This document shows, in pieces, positions 37,288 through 45,590 of a stretch of DNA of 64,000 nt. The stretch's first letter is position 1, and the number at the start of each line of letters is the position of its first letter. Source of the stretch: Rhodanobacteraceae bacterium. GTDB taxonomy: Bacteria; Pseudomonadota; Gammaproteobacteria; Xanthomonadales; Rhodanobacteraceae. Under the pieces are notes generated by a model that made no database searches, was not told the origin of the DNA, and worked only from the letters and a program-made list of their open reading frames with translations. The stretch covers positions 2,830,578-2,894,577 of the forward strand of contig CP126531.1 of NCBI GenBank assembly GCA_030167125.1, given 5' to 3'. Position numbers and translations under genes: made by a program.

Positions 37288-39114
37288 ATGCGCGCCGTGG
37301 CCGCGAACCCCCTCCACGAAGCGATGCAGCGCGTCAATGGCCTCCTCAAGGCCGGCGAGTTTCGCGCGGCGCGCGATGCACTTCGGGAAACTGTCGAAGC
37401 GCATCCCGATTACGCCGAGGCGCAGCGTCTGCTCGGTGGCGTCACGCTGATGCTCGGCGACGCGGCGGATGCGGAGCGGATCCTGCGGCGCGCCATCGAG
37501 CGCGATCCGGAGTGGGCGCCCACGCTCACCACGCTCGGCGAACTGCTGCTGGGCAGCGGCCGTCACGCCGAAGCGGAAACCCTCCTGCAGCGCGCCGCCA
37601 CTACCAAGCAACCCGATCCGCATGCGGCGCAGGTGCTGGCGCGCTACTACAACGATCGAAAGCAGCCGGCCCGGGCGCTAGCGATCACCGCGCCGTTCTG
37701 CGCACGCGACGACGTGCCCACCGAACTGAGCGTCCAGCACGTCACCGCGCTGGTCGCGCTCGGCCGCAGCGGCGACGCCATCGAATGGTGCAGGAAACAG
37801 TTGGCGCGCTCGCCGGATGACGCTGCCGCCGAACAGGCTCTGGCCACCGCGCTGCAGGCCGCGAACCGCCATGGCGACGCGGAAAGCGTCGCCCGGCGTG
37901 CATTGGAGCGCGGCCCCCGCAACGCCACGTTGTGCTACACGCACGCGCGCAGCCTGGTCGCGTTGGGCGAATACGCGCGCGCCGAAACCGCGCTGCGCGA
38001 TTGCCTGCGGCTGGAACCGCAACACGTCGATGCGCACGGCGATCTCGCGCGACTGATATGGATGCGCAGCGGCGACGAGGACGAAGTCACGGCCGCGCTC
38101 GACGCGGCATTGCAGACGTTCCCCAACAACGATGCGCTGTGGGCCGCGAAGGCCGCGGTGCTGCAGGGCGCAGGCGATGCGCGCGCGGCCTGGGCATGCC
38201 TCATGGCGCGCGTCGAGCGTCCGCAAGCGCCGCCGGCCCTCCAGGTGCGCGCCGGACTCGCCGCACTGGAGTTCGATTCGCGCATCGCGCTCGATCGCGC
38301 CGAATGTGCGTTGCGCGCGATGCCGAACGACCCCACGGCACGCACGCTGCAAGCCGCCGCGCTGCTGGGCGTCGGCGATGCGCAGGCTGCACTGCGGACT
38401 TGTGACGTGCTGCGGCGCGAATCACCCGACGATCAATACCTGCTCGCGCTGCAGACGACCGCATGGCGCATGCTGGGCGACGCACGTTACGCACAGCTTT
38501 GCGATTACCCGGACCTGGTAGTGGCGTATCGCCTCGAACCGCCGCCGCCGTGGACGAATCTCGCTGACTTTCTCGACGAACTGCAACGCGCGCTCGGCCG
38601 GTTGCACGATGCGTTCAAGTATCCGCTGCTGTTCCAGTCGCTGCGCCACGGCACCGAAACCACCAACGACCTGACGCGCAGCGACGACCCCGCGATCCGC
38701 GCATTGTTCAGCGCGTTCGACGCGCCGATCCGCGATTACATCGCGCGGATGGGCGAGGGCACCGATCCGCTGCGCCGTCGCAACCGCGGCACCTACAAGT
38801 TCAACGGAAGCTGGTCGGTCAGGTTGCGCAATGACGGCTTCCATCACAACCACGTGCATCCGCGCGGCTGGATTTCATCCGCGTGTTACGTCGCGTTGCC
38901 GGGAATCATGAAGGATGCGGCCAGCCGCGAAGGCCTTCTGACGTTCGGCGAGCCCGGCATCCTCACCACGCCTGCGTTGGCGGCGCAGCACGAAGTGCGT
39001 CCGGGAACGGGCATGCTGGTGTTGTTCCCGTCGTATTTCTGGCACGGCACCGTGCCGATTTCAGGCACGCAGACGCGCCTGACCGTTGCGTTCGACGCGG
39101 TGCCCGATCGTTAG
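37288..39114 (+). CDS. TPR protein with C-terminal putative 2OG-Fe(II) oxygenase domain
   Basis: This 608-residue protein has about ten TPR-like helical repeats (residues 5-390), many with the A-E-x-x-L-x-x-A pattern. A C-terminal domain (about 420-605) has FHHNHVHPRGWISSACYVALPG and MLVLFPSYFWHGTVP. That domain fits the putative 2OG-Fe(II) oxygenase family often encoded near TonB-dependent receptors in xanthomonads and Caulobacter. Its histidines are candidate iron ligands. It starts two bases after the esterase stop with no signal peptide, so it is cytoplasmic and cotranscribed with the GH65 operon. The reaction is unknown; hydroxylation of a peptide or protein is possible. The frame is open far upstream, but that part overlaps the esterase gene. 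Confidence 0.82.
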   Translation: MRAVAANPLHEAMQRVNGLLKAGEFRAARDALRETVEAHPDYAEAQRLLGGVTLMLGDAADAERILRRAIERDPEWAPTLTTLGELLLGSGRHAEAETLLQRAATTKQPDPHAAQVLARYYNDRKQPARALAITAPFCARDDVPTELSVQHVTALVALGRSGDAIEWCRKQLARSPDDAAAEQALATALQAANRHGDAESVARRALERGPRNATLCYTHARSLVALGEYARAETALRDCLRLEPQHVDAHGDLARLIWMRSGDEDEVTAALDAALQTFPNNDALWAAKAAVLQGAGDARAAWACLMARVERPQAPPALQVRAGLAALEFDSRIALDRAECALRAMPNDPTARTLQAAALLGVGDAQAALRTCDVLRRESPDDQYLLALQTTAWRMLGDARYAQLCDYPDLVVAYRLEPPPPWTNLADFLDELQRALGRLHDAFKYPLLFQSLRHGTETTNDLTRSDDPAIRALFSAFDAPIRDYIARMGEGTDPLRRRNRGTYKFNGSWSVRLRNDGFHHNHVHPRGWISSACYVALPGIMKDAASREGLLTFGEPGILTTPALAAQHEVRPGTGMLVLFPSYFWHGTVPISGTQTRLTVAFDAVPDR

Positions 39115-39756
39115 TCAGGCGCCCGGCAGCGCATTGAACGCGATCACGATGCGCGGTTCGTCGCTGTCGTGCGGTTCCACGTAATGTTCCATCCAGCACG
39201 GGAACAGCACCAGCAGTCCCGCTTCCGGCGTCAACTGGATGTCGCTGTAGCCGTTCGGCACCGCGCCCTTGACGTAGCCGTGCACCACGCCGGGTCGCGG
39301 ATCACGGAACACGAACCGTCCGGAGCCCGGCGGCACCTTGAGATAAAACGATCCCGACAGCAGGCAGCCTTCGTGCACGTGCAGGAAATTGAAACCGCCG
39401 CGGTCGTGCAGGTTCACCCACGATTGCAGGTCGAACGGAATGCCCGCGACGCCCATGTCGCGCAACGCGCTGGCGCACGCCGCGCGCACGCTGTCGCGCA
39501 AGGCCGCAAACACCGGCCGTTCGAGCACCGCCATGTCCTCGCTGTTCCAGCCTTGGCGGTTGGTGCGTCCCGCCGGTTTGGGACTGGCCGCGCGCATGCG
39601 CAGGACTTCCGCGTTCCATTCGTCGAAACGGCCGCGCAGCGACGGCAGACGCGCCTGCCAGATGCGCGTCGGAAAAAGGTCGTAGGCTTGCAGCACGGGC
39701 GTCGTGACGGGAGCCACGGACGGATGCACGATCGTTTTGTCGCTGCTGGTTGCCAC
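39115..39756 (-). CDS. TIGR02466-like putative 2OG-Fe(II) oxygenase
   Basis: This 213-residue protein starts at a GTG preceded by GGGAG. It has the core motifs of the same oxygenase family as the C-terminal domain of the neighbouring TPR protein: WVNLHDRGGFNFLHVHEGCLLSGSFYLKVP (central, about residues 112-142) and LLVLFPCWMEHYVEPH near the end. It is convergent with that gene and directly adjacent, with no intergenic base. Function is unknown. The pairing of two related oxygenases, one with and one without TPRs, suggests they act on the same kind of substrate. Confidence 0.8.
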   Translation of the reverse strand: MATSSDKTIVHPSVAPVTTPVLQAYDLFPTRIWQARLPSLRGRFDEWNAEVLRMRAASPKPAGRTNRQGWNSEDMAVLERPVFAALRDSVRAACASALRDMGVAGIPFDLQSWVNLHDRGGFNFLHVHEGCLLSGSFYLKVPPGSGRFVFRDPRPGVVHGYVKGAVPNGYSDIQLTPEAGLLVLFPCWMEHYVEPHDSDEPRIVIAFNALPGA

Positions 39757-39784
39757 GCTGTCTCCCGCGTTACACCATGATCAA

Positions 39785-39831
39785 CGAACCGGCCGCGTGC
39801 GGAGGAAGCCGAACCGGCCGCGTGCGGAGGA
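39785..39831 (+). repeat. Tandem 22-bp direct repeat carrying a duplicated Shine-Dalgarno
   Basis: Identical 22-bp units (39785-39806 and 39810-39831) repeat with a 25-bp period. Each contains GCGGAGGA, so the SGNH hydrolase gene has two Shine-Dalgarno sequences; the second is correctly spaced from its ATG at 39836. Confidence 0.85.
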
Positions 39832-39835
39832 GGCA

Positions 39836-40531
39836 ATGTCGAAACAACATCCGTTGCGCGCGTGGTTGATCGGCATCCTGCTGCTGGTCACCAGCGCGGC
39901 CATGTGGGCGCTTCCGCCGCCGCCCCAAACATGGCAGCCCGACATCGAGCAGCTCGTCGCGAATGATAGCGCGCACCCGCCGCCGCAACGGGGCGTGCTG
40001 TTCGTCGGCAGCTCGTCGATCCGGATGTGGACGAGGCTGGCCAGCGACTTCCCGGGCGTGCCGGTGATCAACCGCGGTTTCGGCGGCTCGGCGATCGCCG
40101 ACAGCACGTTTTACGCGGACCGCATCATCGTTCCGTACCACCCGAGGCTGATCGTGATGTACGCCGGCGACAACGACATCGCCGAAGGCGACACGCCGGC
40201 GCAGGTGCGTGATGAGTTCAAGGCGTTCGTCGCGCGCGTGCGCCGCGCCTTGCCGGCTACCGCGATCGTTTACATCTCGATCAAGCCGAGCCTCGCGCGT
40301 GCGGCATTGTGGCCGCAAATGCGCGAAGCCAACCGCCTGATCGCCGACCGGTCGCGCGAACAACACGGCATCACCTTCGTAGATGTCGCGGCGCGGATGC
40401 TGGATGCGGGTGGCCAGCCGCGCGCCGAATTGTTCCGCGCCGACGGCTTGCACATGGACGCGGCCGGATACGCGATCTGGGTGCGGGCGCTGAAGCCGGT
40501 GCTTGCCCGGTATGGCTTCGCGGTGCACTGA
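39836..40531 (+). CDS. Secreted SGNH/GDSL-family hydrolase
   Basis: This 231-residue protein has an N-terminal signal or anchor helix (about 8-28). The SGNH blocks are FVGSSSI (nucleophile probably Ser60), GFGGS (Gly), YAGDND (Asn) and DGLHM with Asp203 and His206. Such enzymes are esterases or lipases acting on acyl or acetyl groups. Block I has GSS rather than the usual GDS. It is divergent from the oxygenase gene and stands 53 bases before the radical SAM gene. Confidence 0.88.
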   Translation: MSKQHPLRAWLIGILLLVTSAAMWALPPPPQTWQPDIEQLVANDSAHPPPQRGVLFVGSSSIRMWTRLASDFPGVPVINRGFGGSAIADSTFYADRIIVPYHPRLIVMYAGDNDIAEGDTPAQVRDEFKAFVARVRRALPATAIVYISIKPSLARAALWPQMREANRLIADRSREQHGITFVDVAARMLDAGGQPRAELFRADGLHMDAAGYAIWVRALKPVLARYGFAVH

Positions 40532-40584
40532 TCGAACGGATCGCGTGTCGCAAGCGCCGAGACGCCACGGCGTATGCTGACCGG

Positions 40585-41670
40585 ATGTCAGCCATCCCTC
40601 CCGCGCGTATCAAGGGACGCGGCGCCGCTTCCAATCCGGAAGGGCGCTTCGAGCACGTGCGCCACCAGGCCGAGGACGACGGCTGGCAAAGCGCGTTGCT
40701 GGACGAAGCCGCGCCGCGTCCGCGCACCGAAGTCACGGAAGAACGCGCGCGCAGCGTGATCACCCGCAACGATTCGCCCGACATCGCCTTCGAGCAGGCG
40801 ATGAATCCGTATCGCGGCTGCGAGCATGGCTGCATCTATTGCTTCGCGCGGCCGTCGCACAGTTACCTGAATCTTTCGCCGGGGCTGGATTTCGAAACCA
40901 GGTTGCGCGCGAAGACGAACCTTGCCGACGTGCTGCGCGCGGAATTGTCGAAGCCAGGCTACGTGGTGAAGCCCATCAACATCGGCAGCAATACCGATCC
41001 GTACCAGCCCGTCGAAAAGAAGTGGCGGTTGACGCGCGCCGCGCTGGAAGTGCTGGCGGAATGCCGCCACCCTTGCACCATCGTCACCAAGAATGCGCTG
41101 GTCGAACGCGACCTCGACATCCTCGGCGCGATGGCGAGCGAAAAACTGGTGCAGGTGTTCGTGTCGGTGAATTCGCTGGACAACCGGCTGGCGTCGAAAC
41201 TGGAGCCGCGCGCGTCTGCACCGCATCGGCGCCTGCAGGCGGTGCAGGCGCTCACGCAAGCGGGCGTGCCGACCGGTGTGCTGGTGGCGCCGGTCATTCC
41301 CGCGTTGAACGACCGCGACATGGAAGCGGTGCTGGAACGCGCCGCCGAAGCCGGCGCCAACACGGCCGGCTACACGGTGCTGCGCCTGCCGTGGGAACTG
41401 AAAACCCTGTTCCGCGAATGGCTTTCGATCCACGTGCCGCAGCGCGCCGAACACGTGATGAGCCTGGTCCAGCAGATGAATGGCGGCCGCGACTACGATT
41501 CCGATTTCCGCACCCGCATGCGCGGCCAGGGCCCGTTCGCGGATTTGCTGCGCAGGCGTTTCGAAGTCGCCTGCCGCAAGCGCGGCTTCCATCGCGCGCG
41601 CAGCCTGCAACTGGATTGCACACGGTTCACGCCGCCGCGCAAAGCCTCGCCGCAGGGCGAACTCTTTTGA
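40585..41670 (+). CDS. Radical SAM protein, PA0069 family
   Basis: This 361-residue protein has the radical SAM cluster motif CEHGCIYC (Cys79, Cys83, Cys86) and the following TIM-barrel strands, for example GSNTDPYQPVEKKWRLTRAALEVL and VQVFVSVNSLD. The N-terminal KGRGAASNPEGRFEHVRHQ and the context NPYRGCEHGCIYCFARPSHSY mark the PA0069/SplB-like family. Relatives are widespread, and their reaction is not established. The start is placed at the ATG giving MSAIPPARIKGRG, since the longer open frame overlaps the SGNH gene. Confidence 0.88.
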   Translation: MSAIPPARIKGRGAASNPEGRFEHVRHQAEDDGWQSALLDEAAPRPRTEVTEERARSVITRNDSPDIAFEQAMNPYRGCEHGCIYCFARPSHSYLNLSPGLDFETRLRAKTNLADVLRAELSKPGYVVKPINIGSNTDPYQPVEKKWRLTRAALEVLAECRHPCTIVTKNALVERDLDILGAMASEKLVQVFVSVNSLDNRLASKLEPRASAPHRRLQAVQALTQAGVPTGVLVAPVIPALNDRDMEAVLERAAEAGANTAGYTVLRLPWELKTLFREWLSIHVPQRAEHVMSLVQQMNGGRDYDSDFRTRMRGQGPFADLLRRRFEVACRKRGFHRARSLQLDCTRFTPPRKASPQGELF

Positions 41671-41676
41671 GCGCAC

Positions 41677-43731
41677 TCAGCGCGCGGAAAGATATTTCCC
41701 GAACCAATCCAGCGTCCGCCGCAGGATGTCTTCCTGGTCGGCGTGGTCGGCGATGTGGTGGCCCTGGTTGGCGTACACGACCAGCGTCGTCGGCACGCCC
41801 AGCGTCTTCAGCGCGTGCCAGTATTCGAACGATTGCGGCGCCGGGCACTCCTCGTCGCGTTCGCCCACCACGATCAGCGCGGGCGTGTGCGCGTTCTTGA
41901 TGTAATTGATCGCCGAACTTTTCGCGTAGGCCGCGGGATCGTCGTACAGCGACGCGCCGAAGAACGGAATCATCCACTGGTCGATCTGGTTCTCGCCGTA
42001 ATAGCTTTGCCAGTCGGACAGGCCGGCGCCCGCCACCACCGCCTTGAAACGCTGCGTGCGGGTCGGCGCGAACATGCTCATGAAGCCGCCATAGCTCCAG
42101 CCCATCATGCCGAGCCGCGCAGCGTCGATCGGCAGCTTTTTCTCGATCTGGTCGACGCCCGCGAGGATGTCGTCGAGATCGCCGTAACCCATCTGGTTGC
42201 GGATCGCCTGCGCGTACTTTTCGCCTTCACCGAAACTGCCGCGCGGATTGGGCATCAGCACGAAGTAGCCGAATTCCGAAAGCATCGTCGCGTTGCTGCC
42301 CCAGCCCGGCAGGGTCGCCGACGACGGGCCGCCGTGCACGTACACGATCATCGGATACGTCTTGTGCGCGTCGTAGTTGGCCGGATACATCAGCCAGCCC
42401 TGCACGTGGAAACCGTCGTGGTCCCACTCCATCGATTCGGCCTTGCCCCACGTGTGCGCGAGATCCTTGTTGATGGCGGTGACCGCGGGTGGCGGCGCGG
42501 TGGTGAGCTGGCCCGCATGCACCTCGGGCGGCTGGTCGAACGAATCGCCCGCGTAGGCGATCCGCCGCGGCAACTTGTCGGACAGCGAAACCGAAAGCGC
42601 CGCGCGGCCATCGCCGATGCGGCCCGGCGCGGTGAACCACAGGCGCGTCTGGCGCGCGCCGTTGCCGGCCAGCGTGTATTCCGTCACCTGCACCTTGCCG
42701 CTCGCGATCTGGTTGACCAGCAGCGAGCGCGCATCCAGGAACGTGAACCACGACGGCGTGACCTTCGCGCCTTCGGTCAGGTCCGCCGGCGTGCCGCCGG
42801 AGGCGGGCACGCCGTAGATGTCGCCCCCGGTGGCGCCACGATCGCTCATCAATCCGCCGATGAACAGGATGCGTGCGTCGTCCGGCGACCAGCGCGGCAG
42901 CGCGATCTGCAGGCCGTGCAGCAAACCGTTCACCGTCGCCGGATCGACGATGACCCTGGGCGCCGCGCCGCTGCGCGCATCCTGCACGTACAGTTTGGCC
43001 GTCCACCAGTTGTCGTCACCCGGCGGCTTCGCGGCGATGTAGGCGATGCGGTTGCCGATCGACGACGCGCGGAATTCGTACACATACAGGCCTTCCGGCG
43101 TCAGCAGTTCGGGCGCGCCGCCCGACGCCGCGATGCGGGCCACGCGCTGCACCTGCACGTCGGCTTCGCCGATCACGCCCACGCGCGGATTGCCCGAAGC
43201 CGTCGCGTAGGGCAGGCGCGTCGCGCCGGGTACGTAAAGGAACGCGATGCGCTGGCCGTCGCGGCTCCATTGCATGTCTTGCGCGAAGCCTTGGATGTCC
43301 GCAAGCTTGCGCGGCGGCTTGTCGGCAGTGGCGTCGATCAGCCAGATCGCGCCGCTGATCGGCTCGGTGTTCGAAGGATCGACCTTGCAGCGCGTCAGCA
43401 CCGCAAGTTCATTCGCGCGCGGCGCCCAGCGGATGCCTTCCTCGCGGCAGCCGCCGGGAATCGCGATGGCGTGCGCGTCTTGGCCGTTCCACGTGCCCAG
43501 CATCAGCTCCGTTTGCTCGTCATGCTCGACGATCCAGGCAAGGTGCTGGCCGTCGTACGACAGCGCCACCGCGGGAATGTCCTTGACCTTGGCGCGCTGG
43601 GCGAGGATCTGTTCGATCTTCGCGTTTTTCGGCGACGCGGACGCGGGCGGTGCCTCGGCCTGCAAGGCGGGTGCGACGGCCAATGCCGCGCTTGCGGCAA
43701 GCAACAGCAAACCGTGACGGGCGGATTTCAT
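41677..43731 (-). CDS. Secreted S9 (prolyl oligopeptidase/DPP IV-like) peptidase
   Basis: This 684-residue protein has a signal peptide (about 1-27), a beta-propeller (about 50-400) and a C-terminal alpha/beta hydrolase domain with YVHGGPSSATL. The nucleophile is in GMMGWSYGGFMS (Ser546), the Asp is in VVGERDEECP and the His is in NQGHHIADHADQ. Such enzymes cleave short peptides, often after Pro or Ala, or act as acylaminoacyl peptidases in the periplasm. It is convergent with the radical SAM gene, with 6 bases between them. The open frame continues upstream for 166 codons without a plausible start signal. Confidence 0.93.
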   Translation of the reverse strand: MKSARHGLLLLAASAALAVAPALQAEAPPASASPKNAKIEQILAQRAKVKDIPAVALSYDGQHLAWIVEHDEQTELMLGTWNGQDAHAIAIPGGCREEGIRWAPRANELAVLTRCKVDPSNTEPISGAIWLIDATADKPPRKLADIQGFAQDMQWSRDGQRIAFLYVPGATRLPYATASGNPRVGVIGEADVQVQRVARIAASGGAPELLTPEGLYVYEFRASSIGNRIAYIAAKPPGDDNWWTAKLYVQDARSGAAPRVIVDPATVNGLLHGLQIALPRWSPDDARILFIGGLMSDRGATGGDIYGVPASGGTPADLTEGAKVTPSWFTFLDARSLLVNQIASGKVQVTEYTLAGNGARQTRLWFTAPGRIGDGRAALSVSLSDKLPRRIAYAGDSFDQPPEVHAGQLTTAPPPAVTAINKDLAHTWGKAESMEWDHDGFHVQGWLMYPANYDAHKTYPMIVYVHGGPSSATLPGWGSNATMLSEFGYFVLMPNPRGSFGEGEKYAQAIRNQMGYGDLDDILAGVDQIEKKLPIDAARLGMMGWSYGGFMSMFAPTRTQRFKAVVAGAGLSDWQSYYGENQIDQWMIPFFGASLYDDPAAYAKSSAINYIKNAHTPALIVVGERDEECPAPQSFEYWHALKTLGVPTTLVVYANQGHHIADHADQEDILRRTLDWFGKYLSAR

Positions 43732-43841
43732 GACGCGCCTTCGTGAAGGGGAATCGCGCGAACGTACACCCGCGCCGCGCGCAGCGCCAAGTGCCAGTGG
43801 ATACGATTGCGCGCGGTGCCGCGAACGCGATCGGCTGCGCG

Positions 43842-44072
43842 TTACGCTCTTTTTTCGGCCGACGCGTGCAGGATGCGCGGCTCGTCGTACTCGCTCCGGA
43901 TCGGGCTGCCCTCGACGACGCGCGGCGATTTGCCTTGCCGCGCGTCGAGCAGCCGGTCGAGCTGCGCCTGCAGGGCCTTCATCTGCACGGTGTGCCGATG
44001 CAGCGCCGCCATGGTCGCCCACTGCAGCACGCACAGCACGATGAGAAGGATGCCGATGGCGGTCGTTGTCAT
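43842..44072 (-). CDS. Small single-helix membrane protein, unknown function
   Basis: This 76-residue protein has one N-terminal membrane helix (about residues 5-22, AIGILLIVLCVLQWATMAAL). A helical, probably coiled-coil, segment HTVQMKALQAQLDRLLDARQ and a polar tail follow. It lies 110 bases upstream of the S9 peptidase on the same strand. The start MTTTAIG has an AGGA about eleven bases before it. No family was recognised. Confidence 0.55.
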   Translation of the reverse strand: MTTTAIGILLIVLCVLQWATMAALHRHTVQMKALQAQLDRLLDARQGKSPRVVEGSPIRSEYDEPRILHASAEKRA

Positions 44073-44473
44073 AAGGGCGGTTCCTCGCGTCCGACGAGTC
44101 GGATAAAGCGGCGGCTGAACGAGTACCCCGGCTGCTGAACGCGCGACGCACCCCTCTCCCGCACCACAAGCATACAAGCAAAATCCATGCCCAGCGTGGG
44201 ACCCATTTGGCATTCGCGGGATGCCGCAAAGCTGAACATGGGGTCCTCTTTGCCGGCCGCGCGCGGACTTGCGGCGAACGTGCCCGTGAATGGCGTGGCG
44301 AGCCCGCGCCCGGAAACGCGTGTTGCGGAAATCCGATTTATTCCCGATTCAATTATATAAACGCGTTCATTTTTATCTCTGCGGCATAAAGCGAAAATAA
44401 TCACAAATATTCAGCGCCAATTTCACCGGAGTGGACATACTCAACCCCTTCGCGAGCCGGAAAGAGAGCAAGG
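44073..44473. other. Intergenic region with AT-rich block before the polysaccharide cluster
   Basis: This 401-base gap separates the small membrane protein from the first polysaccharide gene. The segment from about 44330 to 44440 is clearly AT-rich compared with the surrounding high-GC sequence and includes an AACGCGTT palindrome near 44360. A promoter for the WecA-like gene is expected here, but no strong -35/-10 pair with correct spacing could be picked out. Confidence 0.5.
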
Positions 44474-45568
44474 ATGATTTCTGCGGCACACACGGTTTTG
44501 TCGGCATGCGTGGTTTCTCTGGGCGCATCCGCGCTGGGGTTGTGCGTGCTCGTCCCGATCAGCAGGCCGTTCGGTTTGCTGGATTATCCCGATGCGCGCA
44601 AGCGGCACGGTTTCGCCACTCCGCTCGTGGGCGGCTTGTCGATCTTCGTCGGGCTGCTGGCCGGCTGGATGTGGCTGGGGCAGGCGCAGCATTTCGACGA
44701 TGTCGTGCTCGGCACGGCGTGCATGCTGGTGATGCTCGGCGCGATCGACGACAAATACGGGCTGCGCGTCAGCGTGCGCGTGGTCGTGCAGGTGCTTGCC
44801 GTCCTCATCGTGATCGCCACCACCGGCGTCTACGTGCATTCGCTCGGCAGGCTGCACGGCCACGAGTTGACGCTGGGCTGGCTCGGCATTCCATTCACGG
44901 TGTTCGCAGTCATCGGCCTGATCAACGCGTTCAACCTGATGGACGGCATCGATGGTCTGGCGGGCTGCCTGGCGCTGGTGGGTGCGGGCGCCGTGGCGCT
45001 GCTGGTGCCCTCGCGCCTGCCGTCGCCGATGGTGGTGATCGTGTTCCTGCTGGCCGCAGCGTTGTATCCGTTCCTGCTGGCCAATCTCGGCTTCCTCGGC
45101 CGCAAGGCGAAAGTATTCCTCGGTGACGCAGGCAGCGTGGTACTCGGCTATGTGATTGCATGGACGCTGATCGCGTTGAGCCAGGACGATCCGCGCCGGC
45201 TCTCGCCGGGACTCGTGTTGTGGTGCGTCGCGGTGCCCGTGATGGACACGCTGGCCGTGATGTACCGCAGGATGAAACGGGGCGAGTCACCTTTCACGCC
45301 GGATCGCACGCACATCCACCATCTCCTGATGGACGCCGGCCTCGGCCCGCGCCGCACCCTGATTTGCCTGGTCGCGTTCGCGGCCGTATTGCCTTTCGTG
45401 GGTGCGGTCATCCATGAACGCCTCGGCGCGATCGCGAACCTGATTGCGTTCACGCTCGCGGTGGTGGCCTGGATCGCCTTCACCGCGCGCCTGGAACGCC
45501 GGCAGGCCACGCGGCCGGAGCTGGCCGGCAGCGTCGTCGTGTCCATTCCGCGCAGGACGAATTCCTGA
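44474..45568 (+). CDS. Undecaprenyl-phosphate sugar-1-phosphate transferase (WecA/TagO-like)
   Basis: This 364-residue enzyme starts lipid-linked polysaccharide synthesis by moving a sugar 1-phosphate, usually GlcNAc-1-P, from the UDP-sugar to undecaprenyl phosphate. It has ten to eleven membrane helices and the MraY/WecA motifs: LGAIDDKYGL (Asp pair), NAFNLMDGIDGLAG, VFLGDAGS and RTHIHHLLMDAGL (His motif). It is the first gene of the polysaccharide region and points right. Most of the rest of the cluster points left towards it. The sugar specificity cannot be read from sequence. Confidence 0.93.
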   Translation: MISAAHTVLSACVVSLGASALGLCVLVPISRPFGLLDYPDARKRHGFATPLVGGLSIFVGLLAGWMWLGQAQHFDDVVLGTACMLVMLGAIDDKYGLRVSVRVVVQVLAVLIVIATTGVYVHSLGRLHGHELTLGWLGIPFTVFAVIGLINAFNLMDGIDGLAGCLALVGAGAVALLVPSRLPSPMVVIVFLLAAALYPFLLANLGFLGRKAKVFLGDAGSVVLGYVIAWTLIALSQDDPRRLSPGLVLWCVAVPVMDTLAVMYRRMKRGESPFTPDRTHIHHLLMDAGLGPRRTLICLVAFAAVLPFVGAVIHERLGAIANLIAFTLAVVAWIAFTARLERRQATRPELAGSVVVSIPRRTNS

Positions 45569-45590
45569 CGGACGGCGGCGCGGCGACGGG

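Noticed and set aside
43485..43500. A possible third parS near GTTCCACGTGCCC
   Set aside because: Only the left half and centre match; the right half lacks the GAAAC/GGAAC arm.
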